The notes: generated from the sequence alone by a model not told the origin. Shown: positions 9,843 to 18,751, counted from the stretch's first letter. The stretch: DNA of 64,000 nt from Dyadobacter alkalitolerans DSM 23607 (GCF_000428845.1 NZ_AUAS01000003.1:186001-250000), one strand, 5' to 3'. Numbers and translations are program-made.

Positions 9843-10994
9843 GTGAAAAGATCTATAAAAATACTGATAGGAATAGTGGTTATTGTTATAATCGCACGCT
9901 TACTCCTTCCTTATTTCGTGGTAAAATATGTGAACAGGGTGCTGGCCGATATGGATGGCTATACCGGGCACATTGACGACGTGGACATTCATCTTATCCG
10001 CGGCGCTTACCAGATAGATGGCATGAATATCCGCAAGGTGAATGGCAAAATAAAGGAGCCGTTTATTCTGATTCCTGAAATGGATCTCTCGGTGCAATGG
10101 GAATCCTTGCTGAAAGGAAAGCTCGTGAGCGAGGTCGAATGTCATAATCCGGAGATCAACTTCGCGTTCAGCAGCAGCGAGGAAGCAAGCCAGACAGGTG
10201 CGGAAAACGATTGGACCAAAGTGATAAAAGACCTTTTGCCGATTGAAATAAACCGTTTCCAGATCATTAATGGCAAAGTGGACCTTACCAGCATTGTGAG
10301 CCAGCCCAAAACCGACCTGACGCTGAAAAACTTTAACCTCGAGATCGAGAACATCCGGAACGTTGAAGAAAAAGGTAAGAGTTTTCCTTCCCCCGTAAAA
10401 GCGACTGGTGATATGCCTGGTTTTGGCGGGACCATGCTCTTCACGGCCAATATGATGCTGTTAAAGAAAATTCCGGACTTTGATTACAATCTTAGTTTGA
10501 AAGACCTTCAATTGGTGAAGCTCAACAGTCTGGCGCGGCAGTATGGCAACCTGGACTTTGAACAAGGCACGATGAGTCTTTTGAGCGAGATGAAAATGGT
10601 CGACGGGAAGCTTGAAGGATATTTGAAGCCGCTTACAAAAGACATGAAAATATTTAAGATGAAGGAAGAAAACCGAAATGTCAGCCAGTTCTTTCGCGAA
10701 CTCCTGGCAGAAGGCGGTGCTTTCGTTTTGGAAAATAAAAAGAAGGATCAGGTGGCCACACGCATTCCATTAAAAGGGACTGTGGGCGAAATTTCAACTG
10801 ACTTCTGGCCCATCATTATCAATGTGCTCCGGAATGCTTATGTGGAAGCCTTTAAGGCTGAGTACGACTCTTCTATGAGCGTAAAAGATACCATTAAGGA
10901 AGTGCGGAAAGAGAGAAAAGAGAAGCGTAAAGAGCGACGTGAGGAAAGAAAGGCGAAGCGTGAACGCAAAAAAGCGGAACGTAAAGAAGATTAG
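9843..10994 (+). CDS. Membrane-anchored AsmA/DUF748-like protein
   Basis: A 383-aa protein with one N-terminal membrane helix (about residues 5-25) and a long extracytoplasmic region rich in beta-strand patterns. Segments such as DVDIHLIRGAYQIDG, MDLSVQWESLLKGKLVSEV and the later FNLEIENI resemble the AsmA/DUF748 family, whose members bridge inner and outer membrane and are linked to lipid transport or envelope integrity. The last ~40 residues are an almost pure Lys/Arg/Glu tail (KERKEKRKERREERK). The start codon is GTG at 9843. The 3' end of the coding sequence also forms the terminator of the convergent kdgA operon. The exact function is unknown. Confidence 0.72.
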   Translation: MKRSIKILIGIVVIVIIARLLLPYFVVKYVNRVLADMDGYTGHIDDVDIHLIRGAYQIDGMNIRKVNGKIKEPFILIPEMDLSVQWESLLKGKLVSEVECHNPEINFAFSSSEEASQTGAENDWTKVIKDLLPIEINRFQIINGKVDLTSIVSQPKTDLTLKNFNLEIENIRNVEEKGKSFPSPVKATGDMPGFGGTMLFTANMMLLKKIPDFDYNLSLKDLQLVKLNSLARQYGNLDFEQGTMSLLSEMKMVDGKLEGYLKPLTKDMKIFKMKEENRNVSQFFRELLAEGGAFVLENKKKDQVATRIPLKGTVGEISTDFWPIIINVLRNAYVEAFKAEYDSSMSVKDTIKEVRKERKEKRKERREERKAKRERKKAERKED

Positions 10995-11003
10995 GTTCCG
11001 CTT
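10968..11003 (-). terminator. Terminator of the kdgA operon, embedded in the convergent gene
   Basis: Read on the minus strand, AAGCGGAAC (10972-10980) and GTTCCGCTT (10995-11003) form a 9-bp stem with a 14-base loop, followed by six T residues (10968-10973 complement). It sits 25 bases past the kdgA stop and spans the last codons and the stop of the plus-strand gene. There is no T-run on the plus strand, so it should act for the minus strand only. Confidence 0.75.
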
Positions 11004-11027
11004 TCAGGAATATTGAAAATTGAATGA

Positions 11028-11693
11028 TCAGTTAGCTTCCCGGAATTGAGCAACCAGTGCTATGCTTTCCGCAACTTTCTGCTCGATCCAGGAATAGTTA
11101 CCGGCTTCGATAATGTCTTTTGGGAATAAATTGGATCCCAGGCCAACCGCATAGGCGCCTGCTCCAAACCATTCGTTAATACTTTCAGCAGTTGGCTGTA
11201 CGCCGCCGGTTACCATGATTTTAACATTCGGCATAGGTCCGCGGATCGCTCTAATGAATTTGGATCCTACAACATCCCCCGGAAAAAGTTTAACCACTTC
11301 GGCTCCTGCTTGCTGTGCGTTGTAAATTTCCGTTAATGTAGAAACGCCCGGAATCCAGGGAATGTTGGCTTTCGCGCAAGCATATCCAACGGCAGGGTTA
11401 AGGCAAGGTGTTACAATGAAATCGGCTCCTGCATCGATGAACTTCTGTGCAGTTTCGGCATCATAAATCGTCCCTATGCCCATGGATAAGCCTGGCAAGC
11501 TCTCTTTTGTATAGGAAACCAGCTCAGTAAATACAGTAAATGCGTTTTCGCCGCGGTTTGTAAACTCAAACGCACGGGCACCGCCCCTGTAACTGGCATT
11601 GATAACCTCTTTTGCAATTTCTATATCACCATGATAGAACAGCGGCAGCACGCCGACCTGATTCAATAGTGTCAATGTTGTTTCTTTGTCCAT
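11028..11693 (-). CDS. kdgA: KDPG / 4-hydroxy-2-oxoglutarate aldolase
   Basis: A 221-aa class I aldolase with the Schiff-base lysine in EVVKLFPGD and the conserved glutamate in ARAFEFTNRG; the phosphate-binding glycines appear in MVTGGVQPT and GLGSNLF. It splits 2-keto-3-deoxy-6-phosphogluconate into pyruvate and glyceraldehyde-3-phosphate, the last step of hexuronate catabolism and of the Entner-Doudoroff pathway. It is the last gene of the minus-strand uronate operon, 24 bases after kdgK, and ends at a terminator. Length is typical of Eda/KdgA. Confidence 0.95.
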   Translation of the reverse strand: MDKETTLTLLNQVGVLPLFYHGDIEIAKEVINASYRGGARAFEFTNRGENAFTVFTELVSYTKESLPGLSMGIGTIYDAETAQKFIDAGADFIVTPCLNPAVGYACAKANIPWIPGVSTLTEIYNAQQAGAEVVKLFPGDVVGSKFIRAIRGPMPNVKIMVTGGVQPTAESINEWFGAGAYAVGLGSNLFPKDIIEAGNYSWIEQKVAESIALVAQFREAN

Positions 11694-11717
11694 ATCATTC
11701 GTTTTTTGGAACGGTAA

Positions 11718-12713
11718 TCAGCGTTTGATCCTACCTGACGTTTCGCCCTGCCGGATCGCTTCAACTTCCTGAATTGTGGAAATCAATGCGTCTCCTTCGA
11801 TCGTATGTTTTAACGCCGAGGCCGCAACGCCAAATTCAAGTGCTTTTTGCTGATCATTAGATGTAATCAATCCGTGTATCAAGCCGGCAATGAATGCATC
11901 ACCGCCGCCCACTCTGTCGATAATCGGATTAATTTCAATATCAGCCGTTTCCAACAATTCTTTTCCGTTCCATAGATAAGCCCGTAAAAGGTTGTGTGAC
12001 GCGCTGATGGAAGTCCGTTTTGTATCAACAACCGTCTTCACTTGCGGATAAGCCTTCTGTAAATTGACACAGGACTCTACAAAATCGTTTCCGTCGATGC
12101 CAAAAATCTCCTTTATATTTTCGCTGTTTGCGATCACAATGTCCGTCCCGGCAGTCAGTTCGGGGAGAATGTCGGATGGCTTTTTACCATATTTCCACAG
12201 ATTTGCCCTGTAAAAAATATCACCTGAGACCGTTAGTCCGTATTTTCGTGCTGTTTTGATTCCATCCAGGAGCGCGTCTGCTGCTCCCTGAGAAAGTGCC
12301 GGCGTAATGCCTGCCCAGTGAAACCACTTAGCATCTTTCAAAATGCTGTCCCAATCAATTTCCTTTGGGTCTATCTCGGCCAATGATGAGTTAGCACGAT
12401 CATAAACGATCTGGCTGCCGCGCAGGGCCGCACCCATTTCCAGAAAATAAACGGCCATCCTGGGGCCTCCGTAAATGATGTGGGAGATATCAACTCCGTG
12501 AAATTGAAGATATTGCGCTGCTGCCCTGCCTATTGGCGAATCCGGAAAACGCGTTACATGCGCCGTATGATGCCCCCAATATGCCAATGCCGTAGAAACA
12601 TTCGCTTCTCCGCCGGCATAGGTGACATTCAGTTGACGTGCTTGTTCGAAACGGGAAAAACCTGGTGTAGAAAGTCGCATGAGGACTTCTCCAAAAGAAA
12701 CTATTTGAGCCAT
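11718..12713 (-). CDS. kdgK: 2-keto-3-deoxygluconate kinase (PfkB family)
   Basis: A 331-aa ribokinase/PfkB-family sugar kinase. The N-terminal GEVLMRLSTPG and YAGGEANVSTALAYWG blocks and the C-terminal anion-hole/catalytic motif VGGGDAFIAGLI are all present. Operon position between the KDPG aldolase and uronate isomerase genes identifies the substrate as 2-keto-3-deoxygluconate, giving KDPG with ATP. It lies 14 bases after uxaC and 24 bases before kdgA, so the three are surely cotranscribed. Substrate assignment rests on context plus family; other PfkB sugar kinases share the fold. Confidence 0.92.
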   Translation of the reverse strand: MAQIVSFGEVLMRLSTPGFSRFEQARQLNVTYAGGEANVSTALAYWGHHTAHVTRFPDSPIGRAAAQYLQFHGVDISHIIYGGPRMAVYFLEMGAALRGSQIVYDRANSSLAEIDPKEIDWDSILKDAKWFHWAGITPALSQGAADALLDGIKTARKYGLTVSGDIFYRANLWKYGKKPSDILPELTAGTDIVIANSENIKEIFGIDGNDFVESCVNLQKAYPQVKTVVDTKRTSISASHNLLRAYLWNGKELLETADIEINPIIDRVGGGDAFIAGLIHGLITSNDQQKALEFGVAASALKHTIEGDALISTIQEVEAIRQGETSGRIKR

Positions 12714-12727
12714 AGTTGCAAACCTAC

Positions 12728-14152
12728 CTAAAATCCGAAATAATTACTCGCATTGCGATAAGAAATGTCCTGAACCACTTTTCCGAGCCATTGCATATCA
12801 TTAGGAAGCTCGCCATTTTCTACATCACTGCCAATCATGTTGCAAAGGATCCTGCGGAAATATTCGTGGCGGGGATATGAGAGAAAACTTCTGGAATCGG
12901 TAAGCATTCCCACGAAACGGCTCAATAGCCCCATGTTAGAAAGTGCATTCATCTGGCGTTCCATGCCGTCCTTCTGATCCAGATACCACCAGCCTGAGCC
13001 AAACTGCATTTTGCCCGCAATGGTGCCATCATTATAATTACCCGTCATTGTCGCCAACACTTCATTATCGGCAGGATTAAGGTTATAAAGGATTGTTTTG
13101 GTCAGCTGATTTGTGGAATCCAGCTTATTGAAAAACTTGGACATTGCAGACGCCTGGCTGTAATCGCCAATGGAATCCCAGCCTGTATCCGGGCCGAGCT
13201 CCCGCAGCATACGCGCATTGTTGTTACGCAATGCACCCAAGTGGAATTGTTGCGTCCAGGATTTTGCATGATCCATTTTTGCAGTTTCAAAAAGCACCAT
13301 GGATTTGAATGCTTCGCGTTGTGCATCGCCTGGAAGTTCTCCGCTGCGCGCCGCCGCGAACGCCGCTTTCGCAGCTTCTTCATCAAATGAGGCATAAATG
13401 TGCTCCAAACCATGATCCGAAAGCTTGCCGCCCATGGACTCGAAAAAGTCGTGGCGGTTCTGCAACGCTGCCAGGAGTTCTTCGTAAGAGTTAATTTCTC
13501 CCATACCCGAAGCCGCTGCCAGCTTGGTAAGATATTGATTGAATTCTTCCGGCGAATCGATCAGCAACATTGCTTTATCAGGACGGAAAGTAGGCAGCAC
13601 TTTAAGGTCAAAACCACTGTCTTTGATCGCCTGATGGTCAGAAAGGGAATCCGTAGGATCATCTGTTGTACAAACGACCTTCACATTCATGCGTTTCAAA
13701 AGATTCCTGACCGAAAAATCCGGCTGCTTTAATTTAGCCGAACATTCGTCATAAATCTCTCTTGCAGAATCTTTATTTAACAAAATGTCAATGTCAAAAT
13801 AGCGGAGCAATTCCAAATGTGTCCAGTGATACAACGGGTTACGCATGGTATAAGGCACCGTGATAGCCCATTGTTCAAACTTTTCCCAGTCGCTGGCATC
13901 ACCTGTACAATAGCGCTCATTAATCCCATTTGCACGCATCGCCCGCCATTTATAATGGTCTCCATATAACCAAATCTGCGTGATATTCTCAAACTGCTTA
14001 TCCGCCGAGATCTGATCGGGAGGAAGGTGGCAGTGGTAATCAATGATGGGCATCTCTTTGGCATAATCATGATAGAGAATGCGAGCAGTCTCCGACCGAA
14101 GCAGAAAATCGTCGGATATGAATGTCTTTTGTGCAGTAGCGAATGTTGTCAT
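12728..14152 (-). CDS. uxaC: Uronate isomerase
   Basis: A 474-aa amidohydrolase-superfamily isomerase. The metal-binding HxH is in IIDYHCHLPPDQI near residue 40, and VCTTDDPTDSL and the C-terminal LTDSRSFLSYPRHEYFRR block are typical of UxaC. It interconverts D-glucuronate with D-fructuronate and D-galacturonate with D-tagaturonate, the entry step for both branches. Length matches the family (~470). The start ATG is preceded directly by a G-rich hairpin-forming segment derived from a dispersed repeat, which may influence its translation. It lies in the minus-strand operon between uxuA and kdgK. Confidence 0.96.
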   Translation of the reverse strand: MTTFATAQKTFISDDFLLRSETARILYHDYAKEMPIIDYHCHLPPDQISADKQFENITQIWLYGDHYKWRAMRANGINERYCTGDASDWEKFEQWAITVPYTMRNPLYHWTHLELLRYFDIDILLNKDSAREIYDECSAKLKQPDFSVRNLLKRMNVKVVCTTDDPTDSLSDHQAIKDSGFDLKVLPTFRPDKAMLLIDSPEEFNQYLTKLAAASGMGEINSYEELLAALQNRHDFFESMGGKLSDHGLEHIYASFDEEAAKAAFAAARSGELPGDAQREAFKSMVLFETAKMDHAKSWTQQFHLGALRNNNARMLRELGPDTGWDSIGDYSQASAMSKFFNKLDSTNQLTKTILYNLNPADNEVLATMTGNYNDGTIAGKMQFGSGWWYLDQKDGMERQMNALSNMGLLSRFVGMLTDSRSFLSYPRHEYFRRILCNMIGSDVENGELPNDMQWLGKVVQDISYRNASNYFGF

Positions 14153-14153
14153 A

Positions 14154-14186
14154 CCCCCAACCCCCTAAAAGGGGGCTATTTTTTTA
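14154..14186. repeat. Partial dispersed repeat / hairpin just upstream of uxaC
   Basis: CCCCCT-AAA-AGGGGG forms a 6-bp hairpin followed by a run of seven T on the plus strand. On the minus strand it forms the last ~30 bases of the uxaC leader, ending two bases before the ATG. The core resembles the two repeat copies at 14209-14293. Confidence 0.55.
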
Positions 14187-14208
14187 GTTGTTTAAGATCA
14201 ATACAAAG

Positions 14209-14293
14209 CAAAACGCAAAGTCCCCTTTAGGGGATTTAGGCGCTAACCCCGAGCAGAAACGCAAAGTCCCCTTCAGGGGATTTAGGGGCTAAA
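14209..14293. repeat. Two tandem copies of a CCCCT/AGGGG dispersed repeat
   Basis: Two ~39-base copies (about 14209-14247 and 14253-14293) share AACGCAAAGTCCCCTT, the AGGGGATTTAGG core and GCTAA. Each can fold as TCCCCTT(T/C)AGGGGA. Repeats of this form are widespread between genes in Cytophagales and Flavobacteriia. The second copy runs into uxuA and supplies its last codons and stop. Confidence 0.75.
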
Positions 14294-15472
14294 CCGCTCA
14301 ATAGCATACTCCAACCCCCGTAACTCTGCCAAACCACGCAACCTTCCGATGGCAGTGTAACCCGGATTTGTCCGCTTAGTCCCCGAAAGGTCGTCGAGCA
14401 TTCTGTGACCGTGGTCCGGGCGGAACGGCATTCTTAAATCTGTCCTTCCGGCTTCGATCCGGCGTTTTTGCTCTGATAGCAATGCTTTCATAACGCTGTA
14501 CATATCTACATCGCCATCGAGGTGGTCTGCTTCGTAGAAACTGCCGTCGTGCTCTCTTTTTGTGGCCCGCAAATGGATAAAATGGATCCGGTTGCCCAGC
14601 CTGTCGACCATTCCGCTAAGATCATTATCTGGTCTCACGCCATAAGAACCTGTGCAAAAGCAAATGCCATTTGCCTCATTATCATATGCTTCCAATAATA
14701 ACAATGCATCGTTTTCTGTGCTTACCACGCGTGGCAGTCCTAAGATAGGATACGGAGGATCATCTGGATGGATCGCAAGCCTTATACCTGCCTCAGCTGC
14801 AACCGGCGCAATGGCCTGGATAAACTGGTACAAATGGGTCCGCAATTCCAGGTCACCCACATGCGCATATGCACTCAATGCAGTCCGGAATTCTTCAATG
14901 GTAAAGCTTTCTTCGGAGCCCGGTAAGCCTGCTATAATGTTCCTTACCAGCTTGTTAACGTCTGCTTCCCCGGCATGATCGAGCCAGCTTTTTGCTTTTT
15001 GCTTTTGCTCGTCGGTATAGTCGTCTTCCGCCTCCGGTCTTTTCAAAAGATACAGATCAAAAGCGGCGAACTGGGCTGCGTCAAACCGTAAACCCGTTGA
15101 ACCATCCTTCATAGGTGCATCCAGGTCGGTTCTTGTCCAGTCCAGAATAGGCATGAAGTTGTAGCAAACGGTGTCTATGCCGCATGCGCCGAGGTTCACT
15201 AATGTCTGCTGGTAATTTATAATGTATCGTTCAAAATCTCCGGTCCGGGTCTTGATCGCTTCGTGGACCGGGACACTTTCCACCACCGACCAGGTAAGGC
15301 CGGCTTGCTCGATCATTTCTTTGCGTGCTTGTATTTCAGCGACTTCCCACACTTCCCCGTTACGGATGTGGTGCAATGCGGTTACGATGCCTGTTGCCCC
15401 GGCTTGACGAACGTCCTGCAATGTGACAGGATCATTGGGTCCAAACCAACGCCATGTTTGTTCTAATGCCAT
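14282..15472 (-). CDS. uxuA: Mannonate dehydratase
   Basis: A 396-aa UxuA. The N-terminus [15 protein letters not shown], the [15 protein letters not shown] block, the metal-site region [11 protein letters not shown] and [14 protein letters not shown], and the C-terminal [14 protein letters not shown] all match the family. It dehydrates D-mannonate to 2-keto-3-deoxygluconate in the glucuronate branch, using Fe2+ or Mn2+. Length is typical. The last residues before the stop (FSP) are encoded by a dispersed repeat. It lies 8 bases after the sigma-factor gene and 129 bases before uxaC. Fructuronate reductase UxuB, which makes its substrate, is not in the window. Confidence 0.96.
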   Translation of the reverse strand: MALEQTWRWFGPNDPVTLQDVRQAGATGIVTALHHIRNGEVWEVAEIQARKEMIEQAGLTWSVVESVPVHEAIKTRTGDFERYIINYQQTLVNLGACGIDTVCYNFMPILDWTRTDLDAPMKDGSTGLRFDAAQFAAFDLYLLKRPEAEDDYTDEQKQKAKSWLDHAGEADVNKLVRNIIAGLPGSEESFTIEEFRTALSAYAHVGDLELRTHLYQFIQAIAPVAAEAGIRLAIHPDDPPYPILGLPRVVSTENDALLLLEAYDNEANGICFCTGSYGVRPDNDLSGMVDRLGNRIHFIHLRATKREHDGSFYEADHLDGDVDMYSVMKALLSEQKRRIEAGRTDLRMPFRPDHGHRMLDDLSGTKRTNPGYTAIGRLRGLAELRGLEYAIERFSP

Positions 15473-15480
15473 ATCTGAAT

Positions 15481-16092
15481 TTATGCTACTAACCTATGTT
15501 CGGGAACGCGTTCGCGTAAGACTTTCAACGCCCGGCTCATCTGCGTTTCCACTGTTTTAACCGAAATTTCAAGCTTTTCAGCAATGTCACGGTAACGAAG
15601 GCCCTCTTCGCGGCTGAGCCGGAAAATCAGCTGACATTGCCTTGGCAAAGCCTTGATGCAACCTTCTACATGATCAAAAAACTCATTGAATGTCAGTTCT
15701 TCGGCAGGCGAGAAATGATCCGCATGTGTCAGGTTCCATTGTACGGAATCCAGTGATTCACGCTCATTCTGTCGGTGGATCCTCAGTTTAAGATAATCCA
15801 GCGCCTGATTTCTTACTGCTCTGTAAATGTAAGCCTGAAACGAAGTATGCACTTCAATCTGCTCGCGATTTTTCCAAAGTTTCACAAACACATCTGAAAC
15901 CACTTCCTCCGCGATTTCCCGCGTAACCACCACACGCATTGCATAATTACAAAGCGACCGGTAATGATGCGTGAACAATTCACGGAAAGCATGATAATCT
16001 CCGGTTGCCACCACCTTGCCAAATAAACTTTCCAGCGCGCTTTTCTGGGAATGGGCGGGTGATAGGGTGTTGGTAAATGATTTTGCTTCCAT
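15481..16092 (-). CDS. ECF sigma factor, FecI-like Bacteroidota type
   Basis: A 203-aa sigma-70-family protein with region 2 ([27 protein letters not shown], about residues 50-75) and region 4 ([26 protein letters not shown] plus [12 protein letters not shown], about 140-190). It resembles the Bacteroidota FecI-type sigma family that usually sits beside a FecR anti-sigma gene and a SusC/SusD pair. None of these is present here. Instead it is only 8 bases from uxuA and on the same strand, so it is probably cotranscribed with the uronate genes. Whether it drives that operon or a distant one is unknown. The N-terminal ~30 residues are longer than usual. Confidence 0.9.
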   Translation of the reverse strand: MEAKSFTNTLSPAHSQKSALESLFGKVVATGDYHAFRELFTHHYRSLCNYAMRVVVTREIAEEVVSDVFVKLWKNREQIEVHTSFQAYIYRAVRNQALDYLKLRIHRQNERESLDSVQWNLTHADHFSPAEELTFNEFFDHVEGCIKALPRQCQLIFRLSREEGLRYRDIAEKLEISVKTVETQMSRALKVLRERVPEHRLVA

Positions 16093-16237
16093 TAATGAGC
16101 TAGGTTAATTATAGAAAATTTCCTGGATTCGTAGTGGTAAAAGGCATACTTGCCCCGTCAACAGTGAACCTAGTTTAACGATTGGTTCGTTGATACACAA
16201 AATTTAATCTTGAAAAAAATCAATAAATCTACGCAAC

Positions 16238-16279
16238 CGTTCCCGGAACCGTTCCCGTTTTCGTAATTTTTCCCGGAAC
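16238..16279. promoter_or_regulatory. Candidate operator: GTTCC-C-GGAAC boxes
   Basis: In the 276-base divergent region between the sigma gene and lacI lies GTTCCCGGAAC (16239-16249), an odd-centred perfect palindrome, and a second core TTCCCGGAA (16270-16278). Their centres are 30 bases apart, about three helical turns. A half site, GTTCCCG (16251-16257), lies between. LacI-family regulators bind such short palindromes, and the adjacent lacI gene makes it a natural candidate. No convincing TAnnTTTG box was seen in this region on either strand. Confidence 0.5.
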
Positions 16280-16368
16280 TTGGTGCACTCTTTGTAAGTT
16301 GTGCAACAAATGCCGGTTAGCGCATTTTTTATACAAATTGTTGCAATTGTATTATTCCCATACATTCC

Positions 16369-17397
16369 ATGAAGAAGGTCTCTATCACCATTAAGGAAAT
16401 TGCCAGGCAGCTTAACATTTCCAAATCAACCGTTTCGCGGGCGTTGCGGGACAGCAGTGAAATCAGTGAGGAGACAAAAAATAAGGTCATTGAGCTGGCT
16501 GAGAAACTCAATTACTATCCCAATCCAATTGCCATCAGTTTGCTCAAAAACCGCACGCAAACCATCGGTGTCATTGTTCCGGACATTGCCAATCGATTTT
16601 ACTCGTCGGCCATCGGCGGCGTGGAGGACATTGCATATAGCCGGGGCTATCACACCATGATTTACCAAAGCCATGAACAGCTCGAGCGCGAGCGTTCCGC
16701 ATCACGGCACATTGCTTCACGGCGTGTCGATGGGCTTGTTGTGGCTATTTCAAGCCAGTCGGAGAACATTGATCATTTTGTTTCTTTGCAGGAACAAGGC
16801 ATCCCGGTGGTATTTTTTGATCGTGTGAGTGATGCCATGCAAACACATAAGGTGCGTGTGGACGACTATAAAGGCGCATTTGAAGCAACAGAACATTTGA
16901 TTAAACGCGGTTGCAAGCGCATTGCACACATTGCCGGGCCAAAACCAGTCTCCATTACGCGTTTCCGTTTGGAAGGTTATAAGGATGCATTAAGGAAACA
17001 CAACATTGATTTTAAGGAAGAATGGGTGTTGCATAGTGAAATCACCCAGGCAGGCGGGACGGAGCGCACGTATCAGTTGATGGCGCTTCGGGAACGTCCT
17101 GATGCGATTTTCGGAGCGAGTGACCGGATCACCATGGGCATCCATTGGGCACTGCGGCAGCTTGGTTACCGCATGCCGGACGACGTGGCGGTGGTTGGTT
17201 TTTGTGATCTGGCGATGTCGTCATTGCTCGATCCGCCGGTGAGCTCGGTGACGCAGCCATCATTTGAAATGGGCCAGCAAGCCACCTCATTGCTCCTGGA
17301 CCTGATAGAAAGCAAAAATACCCCGGCCGAATATGAGACCAGGGTATTGCCTTCCAATCTTGTGATAAATCAGTCGTCGATGCGGATCACTAAATGA
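16369..17397 (+). CDS. LacI-family transcriptional regulator
   Basis: A 342-aa regulator. The N-terminal helix-turn-helix is ITIKEIARQLNISKSTVSRA (residues 6-25), followed by the hinge helix region NYYPNPIAISL and a periplasmic-binding-protein-like effector domain starting TIGVIVPDIANRFYS. The C-terminal DDVAVVGFCDLAMSSLLDPP and VTQPSFEMG blocks are typical. It is divergent from the sigma-uxuA-uxaC-kdgK-kdgA cluster and most likely controls it, with a uronate or pathway intermediate as effector; that link is inferred from position. Its stop is 4 bases from the end of the convergent DUF349 gene. Confidence 0.93.
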   Translation: MKKVSITIKEIARQLNISKSTVSRALRDSSEISEETKNKVIELAEKLNYYPNPIAISLLKNRTQTIGVIVPDIANRFYSSAIGGVEDIAYSRGYHTMIYQSHEQLERERSASRHIASRRVDGLVVAISSQSENIDHFVSLQEQGIPVVFFDRVSDAMQTHKVRVDDYKGAFEATEHLIKRGCKRIAHIAGPKPVSITRFRLEGYKDALRKHNIDFKEEWVLHSEITQAGGTERTYQLMALRERPDAIFGASDRITMGIHWALRQLGYRMPDDVAVVGFCDLAMSSLLDPPVSSVTQPSFEMGQQATSLLLDLIESKNTPAEYETRVLPSNLVINQSSMRITK

Positions 17398-17400
17398 GTG

Positions 17401-18681
17401 TTACCCGGTAATCGTTTTCAATTTTCTTTCGAACTCTGAAAGGATCTTTTCTTTCATCTGAACCTTCCGCTTCTGAATGTTGATGCGGCCGGCTGCCTGC
17501 TTGTCTTGCTCTGGGTCGCCGGTGGCAGTCCTGTCAAATTCAAGCATGGCAAATTCCAGGTCACTTTTCTCGCGTTTGGCAAGCCATTCAAGTTCTCTGT
17601 ATTTTGTTCTGAGCTGCTCTTCGGGGCTTTTCAGTTCAAATGCAGGATATTTGCGGCTGATCACACGGGCCAGATAACTTAGCTCAAATATCTTATCGCA
17701 AACCATTCTGAAACGCTCTGCAAGTTCCTTATCTGCCATTTTGAAAGGGATTTTAATTTCCTTCCATTTGCTCAAAAGGACTTTTGCTTCCTGCGAAGCC
17801 TCAATAATGTCTGGTGCACGAAGCAATGTTTCCGCTTGTTGCAACAATTTCTGTTGTTCTACAATCCGTGGGTCAACGCGGACTTTGGGCTCAATGCCTT
17901 TGGCGAGATTATATTTATCATAGAACAATTTCAAAAAGTGCCTGTAAGCCTTATTCACTTTGAAAAAGCGCTTTGGCGGCACTTCCCCAATGTTGTTCCA
18001 GGCATTCCGCACTTCCCTGGCCTTCTGATAAGCGTCGTCCAGATCGCGTGAGTAACTCAGCGTTTTTGTGATCTTGATCAGCTTTTCATATTCCTCTATA
18101 CGGAACTGGTTAATTTTATTCTGTTCGTCGAAATAATCCCTCCGGCGTTGGAAAAAATCGTCCAGGATTTGCTGGAAAGTTGTTTCCACTTCTTCCTGAT
18201 ATTCCTTCTCCACAGGTCCGGTGCGAATCCACTTGGCTTTAATTTCCTGAATTTGATCCGTAGCCGCCGTATAATCTTCGATAGCCGCCGCAACCTTCAC
18301 ATCTTCGATCAAAGCACGTTTGATTTCCAGGTTTTTAAGCTGGTTAACCTCGATCAAACCTTTCAGATATTCCTCTTTCTCTTCCAGTCTCTGCAACAAT
18401 GGAACAAAGTCCCCGAGTGCATCAAAACCTTTAAGCTTACGTTGAAGCTGGATCAGCTTGGTAAGATAAGAACCCTTGTTAAGTGCCTCATCTATTTCTT
18501 GTTCCAACTGCTCCACTTTGTTCAGAACGATGTTAAAACGATTTTTAAAATAGTCAATCGCTTCCTGCTCAGTTCTCTTTACTTCTCCAATTTGCCGGTC
18601 GGGGAATTCCAAATACCCCTTTAAAAATACTTTGCTGTCTTTAACATAGCCGTATTCATCATTCAATGTGGCATTTTCCAT
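17401..18681 (-). CDS. DUF349 domain protein
   Basis: A 426-aa highly charged, helical protein with several repeats of the DUF349 pattern: KWIRTGPVEKEYQEEV, AWNNIGEVPPKRFFKVNKAY, KWKEIKIPFKMADKELAERF. Each is a W-x(3-5)-G/P turn followed by a helix, suggesting a three-helix repeat with coiled-coil potential. The function of DUF349 proteins in Bacteroidota is not established. It is divergent from ettA with only 70 bases between the start codons. No signal peptide or membrane segment is seen, so it is probably cytoplasmic. Confidence 0.85.
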   Translation of the reverse strand: MENATLNDEYGYVKDSKVFLKGYLEFPDRQIGEVKRTEQEAIDYFKNRFNIVLNKVEQLEQEIDEALNKGSYLTKLIQLQRKLKGFDALGDFVPLLQRLEEKEEYLKGLIEVNQLKNLEIKRALIEDVKVAAAIEDYTAATDQIQEIKAKWIRTGPVEKEYQEEVETTFQQILDDFFQRRRDYFDEQNKINQFRIEEYEKLIKITKTLSYSRDLDDAYQKAREVRNAWNNIGEVPPKRFFKVNKAYRHFLKLFYDKYNLAKGIEPKVRVDPRIVEQQKLLQQAETLLRAPDIIEASQEAKVLLSKWKEIKIPFKMADKELAERFRMVCDKIFELSYLARVISRKYPAFELKSPEEQLRTKYRELEWLAKREKSDLEFAMLEFDRTATGDPEQDKQAAGRINIQKRKVQMKEKILSEFERKLKTITG

Positions 18682-18751
18682 TCTTTCAATTTTTTATCTG
18701 CTAAGTGTAGGGATAATAACGATATTTGTTATCGCACAAATTAAACAAAAA

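Noticed and set aside
14209-14293. Possible CRISPR or tandem-repeat array
   Set aside because: Only two copies with a six-base gap and no spacers; it matches a dispersed intergenic repeat instead.
18148-18624. A 158-codon plus-strand frame
   Set aside because: It is antisense to the DUF349 gene; the charged helical repeat coding explains the open frame.
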